Shown piece after piece: positions 15,025 to 22,849 of a stretch of DNA of 29,510 nt (position 1 is the first letter of the stretch; the number at the start of each line of letters is the position of its first letter). Source of the stretch: Chlamydiia bacterium (GTDB lineage: Bacteria > Chlamydiota > Chlamydiia > Chlamydiales > JAAZZY01); the NCBI GenBank assembly GCA_014239035.1, contig JAAZZY010000004.1, positions 1-29,510 on the forward strand, written 5' to 3'. The position numbers and the translations under genes are program-made. The notes under the pieces are model-generated. The model worked only from the letters and a program-made list of their open reading frames with translations, was not told where the DNA came from and ran no database searches.

Positions 15025-16709
15025 GAAAAGACTAAAATAGTTTTTTTAACTCTAACTGATTGTAAAATAAAATTTAAACTTAACGCTATAGAAAGACCTA
15101 AAATAAAGTAGTCTCCCCAAAGACTATATAGAGTCTTGTAGTGATATTTCGGAATCTCTGCATAAAGAGCACCCTTCTCCCACTCAGAACTATTATTTTC
15201 TTTTTGAAAAAAGGCCACTGGCATGCCAATTGAATTGAGGGCAGCTGTTACACCAGTATTGCAAGAGCGCATAAGCGGCACTCCATTTTCTAAAGCTCGA
15301 ACAATTCCATGGTAATAGTGCTGCTTAGGTAGTTTTGAATTTGGGTACCAAACATCGTTTGTAATATTTAAAAAAATTTCTCCACCTAAAGAACGGCCAC
15401 CTCTTACGATATAGCTATACATCTCCTCCATGCAAATTGATGGAGATATCTTTATGCCCCCATCAAAAACAGCAGCGTCCTTTCCCCGTTCATACCAACC
15501 CTGGATATTATATCTTCTAGCGAGTGCTTTACACCATTCAAACGGAGTATATTCCACTAAGGGAAGTAAAATTCTTTTATGATACATTTGCGGAGGATGG
15601 CCTGGAGTAAAGCAATAAGCTGAGGCATTAGCTATAAAGTTTTTTTGATTAATCTCCTCAATATGCTCAAGCCCAACAATAACCTGTGCTTTAAAGATAT
15701 TTGCCAAAGTTTGTGCTAAAAACATGTTATCTACATATCTACGCTCACTTTCAATCTTTGGCATACCCTCTAGCCCTTTATCACCATAGTAATAGGAAAT
15801 CATTGAGCGCACCCCTCTAATATCGTAATATTGAGTATTATTCGAAAGAGGTACACTACGCTCGGGAAGCGCTATGATATCTATATCAGGAAAGTTTTTG
15901 TCAGCTAAATACTGGTAAATAAGCCCCCATTGATCAATGGGTGGATACATTTCGTGAATTGCACGAAACCCTACCTTTTGAGTGGGAGTCAAAGCTGTTT
16001 GAACAAGCAAGGCGCGAATTGGAGCCTCTTTTGATTGATCTATTTTTTTTTGATGATAACTGTAGTGCAGCCCTCCATATAGATAAGGAGCAGCCACCAA
16101 AACAGCAAAAAAAAACATATACTTTTTACTTGAAAAATCTAAGAGATACTTGTAGGCCACTAAGTTCGTCAAAATAACCCAAAATGAAAGTCCATATATT
16201 CCTGCAATAGATGCATTTTGAAGCCCTAATAGAGAGGATGTAAGAGTGAGCCCCACAGGGTTAAAGGGAAACCCGCAAATAAAGAATAATCTTGAAAACT
16301 CCAGTATAACCCAAAAGCTAGCCAAAAAACCTATTTTCGACCAAGGAAGTCCTTTATTTGGCTTAAGAAAGTAACAAAACAGACCATATTGCAGCCCTTG
16401 CATGAAGAGAACAAAGAGGTAGACCCAGTAAATATAGTACCCTTGGTATTCTGTGGAAGTCATCCAAGATAGGTGAATAGATTCTACAGACATAAACCAA
16501 AATAGCGAGATCCAGAATCGATGCTTTTGAGAAGAGAAGTAGCCTAGTCCTTTCCAAAAAAGGGCAAAGCCAAAAATGCTTGCAAGGACTCCTAAAAAGG
16601 AGCTCCAGGCGGGTTGACCAAAACCTACGATTACCCATGAAATTATAAAATATATTGCTGGTAAAATTCTATAATTTATTTTATAATCTATCTTTTTTAA
16701 AGCTCTCAA
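15021..16709 (-). CDS. lnt: Apolipoprotein N-acyltransferase
   Basis: The 562-residue inner-membrane enzyme adds the third acyl chain to the N-terminal Cys of lipoproteins. About six hydrophobic segments fill residues 15-215. A nitrilase-type domain follows (about 230-510) with the Glu-Lys-Cys triad: Glu283 in ALPERSVPLS, Lys378 in YHKRILLPLVEYTPF and Cys426 in SICMEEM. A last membrane segment is near the C-terminus. The only usable start I find is a TTG at 16709: there is an in-frame stop upstream and no ATG before residue 73. The gene is divergent from the methyltransferase at 16739, with only 29 bases between. The length fits the longer chlamydial Lnt proteins. Confidence 0.93.
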   Translation of the reverse strand: MRALKKIDYKINYRILPAIYFIISWVIVGFGQPAWSSFLGVLASIFGFALFWKGLGYFSSQKHRFWISLFWFMSVESIHLSWMTSTEYQGYYIYWVYLFVLFMQGLQYGLFCYFLKPNKGLPWSKIGFLASFWVILEFSRLFFICGFPFNPVGLTLTSSLLGLQNASIAGIYGLSFWVILTNLVAYKYLLDFSSKKYMFFFAVLVAAPYLYGGLHYSYHQKKIDQSKEAPIRALLVQTALTPTQKVGFRAIHEMYPPIDQWGLIYQYLADKNFPDIDIIALPERSVPLSNNTQYYDIRGVRSMISYYYGDKGLEGMPKIESERRYVDNMFLAQTLANIFKAQVIVGLEHIEEINQKNFIANASAYCFTPGHPPQMYHKRILLPLVEYTPFEWCKALARRYNIQGWYERGKDAAVFDGGIKISPSICMEEMYSYIVRGGRSLGGEIFLNITNDVWYPNSKLPKQHYYHGIVRALENGVPLMRSCNTGVTAALNSIGMPVAFFQKENNSSEWEKGALYAEIPKYHYKTLYSLWGDYFILGLSIALSLNFILQSVRVKKTILVFS

Positions 16710-16726
16710 CTTACAAACTATTTGTT

Positions 16727-16732
16727 ATTATA
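16727..16732 (-). promoter_or_regulatory. Candidate -10 element for lnt
   Basis: A perfect TATAAT on the minus strand lies in the 29-base gap, about 17 bases before the TTG start of lnt. No -35 match is seen at 16-18 bases; it would fall inside the first codons of the divergent gene. A TATAAT on the plus strand at 16682-16687, inside the lnt start region, could serve the divergent methyltransferase gene, also without a clear -35. Confidence 0.3.
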
Positions 16733-16738
16733 AATTAA

Positions 16739-17863
16739 ATGATTCCTTTTAAAGAGTACCATCTATTTCAATTTTTAGACCAGTTAGATTCTAAAACGCC
16801 ACTTGATTTATCAATCAGCCAGTACTTCCGCCAACATAAGTCTTTGGGAAGCAAAGACCGAAAGTTTATTGCAGAAACGACCTACACCATGATTCGATGG
16901 CTTGCCTTAATTGATTTTTTTACACAAAAACCCAAAGTTTGGGAAAAAAGATATGAGACTTTTCGAAAGCTCGACTTTAACCAGTCATTAACTGATGAAA
17001 ATATTCCCCTTCATATACGAGCAAGCTTTCCTAAATTTTTATTCTCCAAGCTCATCGAAACTTTCGGTGAAGAGAGAGCTCTTGAGCTGGCTCACCTAAG
17101 TAATCAACGCGCTCCATTAACTCTCCGAGTAAATGCTCAAAAGATTTCACGCTCTGATTTCCTCTCAAAGATGAAGAAGAAGTTTCCAATGCAAAGTTGT
17201 GAACATTCCCCTGTGGGTATCCGACTCAATGAACATGTTAACCTATTTCAAACCGAAGAGTTTAAAGATGGATGGTTTGAAGTCCAAGATGAAGGAAGTC
17301 AACTTGCAGCTTTTTTAGTTGATGTCAAGCCCAAGCAAAAAATTCTTGACTACTGTGGTGGATCAGGCGGCAAAAGTTTGGCCTTAGCCCCCTTGATGAA
17401 TCAAAGCGGCTGCATATATATGCATGATATTCGACCGCGCATCCTTCTCCAGGCTAAAAAACGATTTAAACGTGCTGGTATTTTTCACTACCAAATCATG
17501 CAGCCTGAATCTAAAGCTTTAAAAGGATTACGTTCTAACATGGATTGGGTTTTAGTAGATGCTCCTTGCAGCGGCACTGGAACGTATCGAAGAAACCCTG
17601 ATCTAAAGTGGAAATTCAATTCTGAGATGCTCGCAGAAATAATCCAGCTGCAGCGTGACATTTTTGATAAAGCCATTCAATATCTCAAACCCAAAGGACA
17701 TATTGTTTACCTTACATGCAGTATGCTTAAAGATGAGAATGAAAAGCAGGTGGAGTATTTCATTCAAAAACACAATTTAAGATTAGTAAATAAGCCATTG
17801 AACTCTGCTACGAATTTTGATAAGATGGACGGCTTTTACGGGGCAATACTAACTTACGCGTAA
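16739..17863 (+). CDS. RsmB/Sun (Fmu)-type RNA cytosine-C5 methyltransferase
   Basis: The 374-residue protein belongs to the NOL1/NOP2/Sun family. A short NusB-like N-terminal part (FKEYHLFQFLDQL, residues 4-16) is followed by the S-adenosylmethionine domain. This has motif I VKPKQKILDYCGGSGGKS (about 196-213), motif IV DAPCSGTGTYRRNPDLKW with Cys277, and motif VI YLTCSMLKDENEKQVEYF with the catalytic Cys327. These two Cys fit the E. coli RsmB pair that forms and resolves the covalent m5C intermediate. The likely target is 16S rRNA, but family members also modify tRNA. The protein is shorter than E. coli RsmB (about 430). It corresponds to the gene annotated fmu in Chlamydia. No ribosome binding site is visible before the ATG. 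Confidence 0.9.
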   Translation: MIPFKEYHLFQFLDQLDSKTPLDLSISQYFRQHKSLGSKDRKFIAETTYTMIRWLALIDFFTQKPKVWEKRYETFRKLDFNQSLTDENIPLHIRASFPKFLFSKLIETFGEERALELAHLSNQRAPLTLRVNAQKISRSDFLSKMKKKFPMQSCEHSPVGIRLNEHVNLFQTEEFKDGWFEVQDEGSQLAAFLVDVKPKQKILDYCGGSGGKSLALAPLMNQSGCIYMHDIRPRILLQAKKRFKRAGIFHYQIMQPESKALKGLRSNMDWVLVDAPCSGTGTYRRNPDLKWKFNSEMLAEIIQLQRDIFDKAIQYLKPKGHIVYLTCSMLKDENEKQVEYFIQKHNLRLVNKPLNSATNFDKMDGFYGAILTYA

Positions 17864-17908
17864 AATATGGTGAATATAAATATATTAACTTAATCGTTTG
17901 GAAAACTC

Positions 17909-18982
17909 ATGAAACTTCTACTTTTTAGTCTTTTTGTACCTACTACTCTACTTCTCGCACAAGGGGCTTCTATGAACCCTTTTCAACCGATGCAAATGGA
18001 GCAGTCTACTAAACTCAACCGTATTATTGTTGAAAACCGTGTCCTTACAAATGTGAATACTAACCCTATATCTGTCGTAGACGTGATGAAAAAAATGGAT
18101 ACTGAGTTTTTCATTGATTATCCTCACCTCATGGACTCCGATGTTGCACGCTATCAATTTTACAAAAGTAGATGGCGCCCTGAATTTGACCGTATGGTTG
18201 AGAGCGAATTGATTCTCACAGATGCCATAGCACATAAGATAGAGCTCACGGATGGAGATATACGACAAGACTTAGAGCGCAGGTTTGGCCCCGAGATAAT
18301 CACAAACATCGACAAAATAGGCTTAACATATGATGAGGCTTGGGAAATGGTAAAAAAAGACATCTTGACTCAGCGGATGTCTCAAAGTCACTTATACATT
18401 AAAGGCGTCTTCAATGTATCACCTGATGATCTTTTGACTTGCTATCATGATTATATTAAAAACAATAAAAAACCAGATCATTGGAAATATAATATGATCT
18501 CGTTTAATGGCCCTAATGCCCTAGAAAATGCTCAGATGGCAAAACAAAGCTTAGAGAAGCTACAAAAAGATTCTAAAAATTTCAAAACTGTTTGCTACCG
18601 CTTTAAAGAACAAACGGATCAATATGAAAACAAAAAAATATCCATCTCCAACGAATTTGATCTTCCAAGCGATAAAATCCAAGAGTCACACCGCAATATT
18701 CTTTCAAATCTATCACCCAACAATCTAAGTGAGCCCGTTAAAGAAATTAGTCGCATTAACAATCAGTCTGTCTACAGAATTTTCTACCTCTCTTCGTATG
18801 AAGCAGGTGGAAAAATTGACCTCGCTGAAGTAGAGGATAAATTGATTTACCAGCTAAAGCAGGAGAAATTTGAGCAGGAATATATTAGCTATGTCACGGC
18901 TCTTAGAGAGCGCTTTGCTTTGTCTAAGGAGTCTATATATGAGGCTATCCCAAATGATTTTGAACCCTTTAGGATCAAATGA
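17909..18982 (+). CDS. SurA-like periplasmic chaperone, probably without peptidyl-prolyl isomerase activity
   Basis: The 357-residue protein has a signal peptide (MKLLLFSLFVPTTLLLAQGA, probable cleavage near residue 19-20). It next shows a SurA-N-like helical region: an early strand RIIVENRVLTNVNTNPISVV, and LILTDAIAHKIELTDGDIRQ near residues 95-115. A parvulin-like stretch follows at about 185-305 (SPNNLSEPVKEISRINNQSV then YRIFYLSSYEAG), and last a C-terminal helix. I do not find the ARHIL and GDLGWF-type motifs of active parvulins. It probably escorts outer-membrane proteins, like SurA. It overlaps rsmA by four bases (ATGA), and surA and ksgA are also near neighbours in enterobacteria. Homology is weak by eye, so the exact name stays open. 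Confidence 0.65.
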   Translation: MKLLLFSLFVPTTLLLAQGASMNPFQPMQMEQSTKLNRIIVENRVLTNVNTNPISVVDVMKKMDTEFFIDYPHLMDSDVARYQFYKSRWRPEFDRMVESELILTDAIAHKIELTDGDIRQDLERRFGPEIITNIDKIGLTYDEAWEMVKKDILTQRMSQSHLYIKGVFNVSPDDLLTCYHDYIKNNKKPDHWKYNMISFNGPNALENAQMAKQSLEKLQKDSKNFKTVCYRFKEQTDQYENKKISISNEFDLPSDKIQESHRNILSNLSPNNLSEPVKEISRINNQSVYRIFYLSSYEAGGKIDLAEVEDKLIYQLKQEKFEQEYISYVTALRERFALSKESIYEAIPNDFEPFRIK

Positions 18983-19806
18983 CCTCACACGCTTCATCTT
19001 TGCATGCATTTCTAAATAAAACGCAAAAGAGGCCTACGCGCACCCTCTCACAGAATTTCTTAATTGATAGTAACATAGTTCGCAAACTTGTTGGCGTTGC
19101 TGATGTAACATCTCAAGACATCATTTTAGAAATAGGTCCAGGCACTGGAGCGATCACTAAAGTTCTTTTAGAGACAGGGGCAAAAGTAATCGCGATAGAA
19201 AAAGATACTCTTTTGGCTGATCAATTACGTAATGAATTGTCCAGTAAACGATTACATATAATACAAGGTGACATCTTAGATCTAGATTTAAACTCTATAT
19301 TACCCAAGTCCCAAAAAGTTAAGGTTATTTCGAACCTTCCATTTAAGATTACAAGCCCTATTTTTGGGAAATTCTTTCCTTTACATGAGCAAATATCAAC
19401 TTTAACATTTATAATACAAAAAGATATTGTCGATCGCATACGTGCAAAGCACAACACAAAAGCCTTTTCTTCTTTAACACTCTTTACTCAATTTTATACT
19501 CGGATTCTAAAGAGCTTTGATATCAGTTCAAATTGTTATTTCCCAAAACCTAACGTTAAAACAAGTGCTCTGGTATTTGAACTCAAAAAACCCCTCTTAG
19601 AAGATCCATCATCATTTTTTAAGCTAGTTAGAAGTGCTTTTATGCATAGACGTAAAATGATTTCATCAAGCTTAGAGATTCCCACCCAAGAAGTAAGAGA
19701 CTCACTCGAAGCCTTGAACCTTCCACCTCTTGCAAGGCCTGAGAATTTAGATCTTGAAAATTGGCTTAAGTTTTATCATTGCTTTGAAGATGATCTAAAA
19801 ACGTAG
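18979..19806 (+). CDS. rsmA: 16S rRNA dimethyladenosine transferase
   Basis: The 275-residue KsgA/RsmA dimethylates two adjacent adenines near the 3' end of 16S rRNA during small-subunit maturation. The N-terminal RTLSQNFLIDSNIVRKLV is typical. S-adenosylmethionine motif I is ILEIGPGTGAITKVLL (about 49-64), with AIEKD (72-76) and the catalytic motif NLPFKITSP (119-127; NLPF in place of NLPY is common). The C-terminal helical domain includes SAFMHRRKMISSSL. AGGA lies just before the ATG, which overlaps the stop of the SurA-like gene. Its 3' end overlaps the convergent dacF by 31 bp. Confidence 0.96.
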   Translation: MTSHASSLHAFLNKTQKRPTRTLSQNFLIDSNIVRKLVGVADVTSQDIILEIGPGTGAITKVLLETGAKVIAIEKDTLLADQLRNELSSKRLHIIQGDILDLDLNSILPKSQKVKVISNLPFKITSPIFGKFFPLHEQISTLTFIIQKDIVDRIRAKHNTKAFSSLTLFTQFYTRILKSFDISSNCYFPKPNVKTSALVFELKKPLLEDPSSFFKLVRSAFMHRRKMISSSLEIPTQEVRDSLEALNLPPLARPENLDLENWLKFYHCFEDDLKT

Positions 19807-21035
19807 TTTCCTCCAATAAAAATTAGAGAAACACAAATAATCAACAATATATAAAATACTATCCGTTTTGTGTTAGACTTGCCGGCAACTTTATAACAAG
19901 CTTGCAGCTCAACTACTTTTAAGATATTCCCGTCCTCACTTTTTAGAGTGAGTGTAGCAACAGGATCTCCTTTTGCAATGGGCAGCTTATGGTCTAGCCA
20001 TAAAATCTCTCCACTAACTTGCGGTTTCTCTGAAGGATAGTATTTGAGTCTGACATCATCATCTAGATAAGTTTTTAGATTTTTCTTTCCTTGAGCAATA
20101 TACTGACTAAAAGGTTGAGCTCCTTTGGTAAGGTAGACCTCTTCAACCTCTCCCTCTAGAAAGGCAGCTTCAAAAAGCTTCTTTGCGTCTGCAAACATAT
20201 CATCTTTTTCAGTACATTGCAAAAGTACTGTAATGAGATTTCTTCCTTTATGTGAAGCTACGGCAATTAAACTATTTTGAGCTTCAGAATGTACACCGGT
20301 TTTACCTCCGATTGCATGAGGATAAAAGTACTTCTGGCCAGATCGGATCAGCAGATTAGAGTTGAAGAGGATTCCACCATTCTCTTTTGCACGGCTTGGA
20401 ACAGAATATCTTTGAGTCCCTATAATCTTCCTAAAAAGAGGATATTTCACGGCCTCGCAGGTGATGAGCGCCATATCATATGCTGTTGTACGGTGTCCTG
20501 GAAGGTGAAGCCCATGAGGATTACGAAACTTGGTATTTTTACAACCTATCTCCTCTAGATAATCATTGAGATCTGCCATAAACTGAGAAATAGATCCTCC
20601 AACATATTTAGCAATTATGTTTGCAGCATCATTTGCAGAGATGAGCATGAGCCCATACAAAAGTTCTTCCACTGTTAGCTCTTCTCCTTTGGGAATACAC
20701 ATGTGTGTGCCACCTAAAACAAGCCAATGAGGCGGGTGCTTGTAGTCCATCCCCTTTTGCATTTCAGCTGTAATTGATCCAATACAATCCTGATCAGCTT
20801 TGACTTTGACTTTCACATCATCACCAATTTCTTTTAGAGCATAGAGGGCTGTAGCTACCTTGGTAATTGATGCTGGAGGAGTTACTTGATTAGCATTTTT
20901 TTGATACAAAATACGGTAAGTATCTGCGTTCATTAAGAGAGCAATTTCAGATGAAAGCTCTACGTCTTGAACCTCTGATGAAAGGTCAGAAAAGACAACA
21001 AAAGCAGATAGGAAAAAAATTAAAATTCGTTTCAT
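19776..21035 (-). CDS. dacF: D-alanyl-D-alanine carboxypeptidase, anchored copy
   Basis: The 419-residue low-molecular-mass penicillin-binding protein (peptidase family S11) has a signal peptide. Its three active-site motifs are SITK (Ser56, Lys59), SAN (133-135) and KTG (245-247). After the catalytic domain comes a beta-rich PBP5-type C-terminal domain (about 296-380). A hydrophobic segment (391-411) with a basic end then anchors it in the inner membrane from the periplasmic side. It removes the terminal D-Ala of peptidoglycan stem peptides. The ATG directly follows the stop of the paralogue upstream (TAAATG). The 3' end overlaps rsmA by 31 bp with no terminator between the convergent genes. 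dacF is a known chlamydial gene, consistent with their division-associated peptidoglycan. Confidence 0.93.
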   Translation of the reverse strand: MKRILIFFLSAFVVFSDLSSEVQDVELSSEIALLMNADTYRILYQKNANQVTPPASITKVATALYALKEIGDDVKVKVKADQDCIGSITAEMQKGMDYKHPPHWLVLGGTHMCIPKGEELTVEELLYGLMLISANDAANIIAKYVGGSISQFMADLNDYLEEIGCKNTKFRNPHGLHLPGHRTTAYDMALITCEAVKYPLFRKIIGTQRYSVPSRAKENGGILFNSNLLIRSGQKYFYPHAIGGKTGVHSEAQNSLIAVASHKGRNLITVLLQCTEKDDMFADAKKLFEAAFLEGEVEEVYLTKGAQPFSQYIAQGKKNLKTYLDDDVRLKYYPSEKPQVSGEILWLDHKLPIAKGDPVATLTLKSEDGNILKVVELQACYKVAGKSNTKRIVFYILLIICVSLIFIGGNYVFRSSSKQ

Positions 21036-21932
21036 TTACTTTAAACACTTAAAACCATGCTCAAATAGCTGAATGGCATCTTCATATTTTTGGTTTTTAT
21101 TAGGGCTCTCTAGGATAACAACAACTAAGGTCTTATTACCTTTTTTGGCAGCAGCAACTAGCGTACTCTTGGCATTATTATGGAAACCAGTTTTTCCAAT
21201 GATTGCATAAGGATAATAATAAACACTTTTTTTAGAGAGCAATTGATTGCGATTTATAATAGTTCTCTCCCCTTTCTTATTAGTTGGCGGGATCTTATAG
21301 GTTTGAGTTTTCATTACCTGACGTAACGTTGGCTCTAAGGCTGCCTCACAGGCAATCAGGGCCATATCATATGCCGTTGTCCTGTGTTTGGGGAAATGCA
21401 TTCCATGAGGGTTTTTTAGGCAGGTATTTTTACAACCTATCTGTTTTAAATAGGTATTTAATTCTAGCATGAAAGTAGGAACTGAGCCGCTGACATGTTT
21501 GGCAATTACATTGGAGGCATCGTTTGCTGACTCTAATAGCATTCCATAGAGCAGATCGTTAAAACGCATCTGTTCTCCAGCGTGGATCTGAATATGTGTT
21601 CCCCCTAAAACAAGCCAATGAGGAGGATAGTGATACTTATTCTCTAGGCTGAATTTTTTTGTAATAGAGCCCATAGTATCTCTATCTGCTGTTGCAATTG
21701 ATGAGAGGGACTTTGAACCTTTTTTAATGGCATATAGAGCTGCGGGGAGCTTTGTAATACTTGCGGGATAGCAGGATTTGAAGGCATTTTTCTCATAGAT
21801 GATCTTTTTAGAGTCTAGGTCCATGACTATGGCTGCATTAGAGCTGATTTTGGGAAGTGAAGAATCTGCCCATGCCAAGCTCGATACTGAAAGCAAAACA
21901 GCTGAAAAAATGGAAAAAAAAAGTCTTCTCAT
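21036..21932 (-). CDS. D-alanyl-D-alanine carboxypeptidase paralogue without C-terminal domain or anchor
   Basis: The 298-residue S11-family protein is clearly a duplicate of the gene downstream (shared HYPPHWLVLGGTH, CKNT.LKNPHG and HRTTAYDMALI). It has a signal peptide (cleavage near ADS, residue 22) and intact motifs SITK (Ser58, Lys61), SAN (135-137) and KTG (247-249). It stops soon after the catalytic domain at HGFKCLK, so the PBP5-type beta domain and the membrane helix are missing. It should be a soluble periplasmic enzyme, perhaps with a different substrate (endopeptidase-like family members are short too). GGGAG lies 9-10 bases before the ATG. The pair is probably one operon. Confidence 0.9.
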   Translation of the reverse strand: MRRLFFSIFSAVLLSVSSLAWADSSLPKISSNAAIVMDLDSKKIIYEKNAFKSCYPASITKLPAALYAIKKGSKSLSSIATADRDTMGSITKKFSLENKYHYPPHWLVLGGTHIQIHAGEQMRFNDLLYGMLLESANDASNVIAKHVSGSVPTFMLELNTYLKQIGCKNTCLKNPHGMHFPKHRTTAYDMALIACEAALEPTLRQVMKTQTYKIPPTNKKGERTIINRNQLLSKKSVYYYPYAIIGKTGFHNNAKSTLVAAAKKGNKTLVVVILESPNKNQKYEDAIQLFEHGFKCLK

Positions 21933-21966
21933 AGGTAGAATCTCCCTAACTGCTTATAACCATGCT

Positions 21967-21995
21967 TTTACACTCACTACTCTAACTGATACAAT
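21967..21995 (+). promoter_or_regulatory. Strong candidate promoter for the gene at 22135
   Basis: TTTACA (21967-21972) and TACAAT (21990-21995) are spaced by 17 bases, each with five of six consensus matches. Transcription would begin near 22002, leaving a leader of about 130 bases that contains two possible hairpins. Confidence 0.6.
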
Positions 21996-22025
21996 AAAAA
22001 AATAATTCGTAATCAATAACATATG

Positions 22026-22070
22026 TTTTTTTTTCATTCCAGACCAAACTTAGCTGGACAGAAAAAAAAA
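22026..22070 (+). promoter_or_regulatory. Leader hairpin with U9:A9 arms
   Basis: A run of nine T (22026-22034) can pair with A's of the run at 22062-22071. Inside this, C35-G61 closes the arm. After a 2x2 internal loop, T38-A58 and CCAG (22039-22042) pair with CTGG (22054-22057) around an 11-base loop. The U side is 5', so this is not a terminator on either strand. It lies in the predicted leader of the gene at 22135. Confidence 0.45.
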
Positions 22071-22113
22071 ACTTCCCTACAGGATGGAACTGAGAGACCA
22101 AGGTAGGCCTTGC

Positions 22114-22129
22114 TCTCCCGATGAGGAGA
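22114..22129 (+). promoter_or_regulatory. Small hairpin covering the ribosome binding site of the gene at 22135
   Basis: TCTCC (22114-22118) pairs with GGAGA (22125-22129) across a six-base loop. The 3' arm includes most of the GAGGAG Shine-Dalgarno sequence (22123-22128), six bases before the ATG at 22135. Five pairs make only a modest stem, so this is a suggestion. Confidence 0.35.
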
Positions 22130-22134
22130 AAGAG

Positions 22135-22560
22135 ATGATAAATCCATCTAAATTAGACGAATTCTACAAAAAGTACACTGAGGACTTAGCGAAGTGGGCT
22201 CCAGATGGTATCGTCAAAATCGATCTTTCATTCTTGCAGTCTTTAGATCTCCTTCACTGTAGTGAGCTTGAGATGGAAGATGCAGAACAAGAACTGACTC
22301 AGATGTTTAACATCATCGAATCTCCAGATAAAATTACCCTATATAACAATGAATTTGTTATTTGGATTGTTCCTGACCTCGTAGAAAATGTTCCTGTAAC
22401 GTTTGCGTTAGTAGCTCAAATTCACGAAGAAGAGTTGCAACTAGAGATGGTTTTATCAATTGGTGGGCCATACAATACCCCAAGACTCGTTTTAAAAATC
22501 CTTCAAAAATTGCTCCAAGATATTCAAGACAACGACAAAGCTATTAATCGCTTAAAATAA
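22135..22560 (+). CDS. Acidic protein of unknown function
   Basis: I do not recognise this 141-residue protein by domain. I chose the ATG at 22135 because GAGGAG ends six bases before it; the in-frame ATG at 22084 has no usable site and would add 17 residues. The protein is acidic and has no signal peptide or membrane segment. The N-terminal half is helical and charged (residues about 5-20 and 38-60). A central part with hydrophobic strands (ITLYNNEFVIWIVP, FALVAQIHEEELQLEMVLSI) is followed by a C-terminal helix (RLVLKILQKLLQDIQDND). Chlamydia genomes have an unnamed gene next to dacF (CT550 from memory), and this may be its relative. Size and charge would also suit a secretion chaperone, which is only a guess. 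A terminator follows directly. Confidence 0.75.
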   Translation: MINPSKLDEFYKKYTEDLAKWAPDGIVKIDLSFLQSLDLLHCSELEMEDAEQELTQMFNIIESPDKITLYNNEFVIWIVPDLVENVPVTFALVAQIHEEELQLEMVLSIGGPYNTPRLVLKILQKLLQDIQDNDKAINRLK

Positions 22561-22564
22561 AATG

Positions 22565-22590
22565 AAGGGCACCTAGGTGCCCTTTAATTG
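22565..22590 (+). terminator. Intrinsic terminator
   Basis: A perfect inverted repeat, AAGGGCAC (22565-22572) and GTGCCCTT (22577-22584) around CTAG, is followed by a short T-rich stretch (TAATTG). It begins four bases after the stop of the acidic protein gene. The T tract is weak, but the stem is the most GC-rich and regular in the window. Confidence 0.75.
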
Positions 22591-22796
22591 ATTCACAACT
22601 TAAAAAACCAGAATTATTTACCCAAATATATTTGTTTTTATGGTTATAAAAGCTTTCTCACCTAATATAATAATTAGGACTTAGTAAAGATAAGCCCATA
22701 AAACAAAACCTACATAATACCTATCTTACTAATAATTAAAGCAATGATTCGTTTCAAACATCTACTCTTATGTTACAAAAATGTTTTAATAAGCTT

Positions 22797-22824
22797 TTGA
22801 CAAATAAATTTACTGAATGCTAAT
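22797..22824 (+). promoter_or_regulatory. Promoter of the small basic protein gene
   Basis: A perfect TTGACA (22797-22802) is followed after 16 bases by GCTAAT (22819-22824). Transcription would start near 22831, giving a leader of about 20 bases. The 212 bases between the terminator and this promoter show no gene. Confidence 0.55.
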
Positions 22825-22849
22825 TCAATGAAGTAAAAAGGGAGTATGA

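Noticed and set aside
22084..22134. Longer start for the acidic protein at ATG 22084
   Set aside because: AGG directly abuts the ATG, leaving no usable spacing; GAGGAG fits the ATG at 22135.
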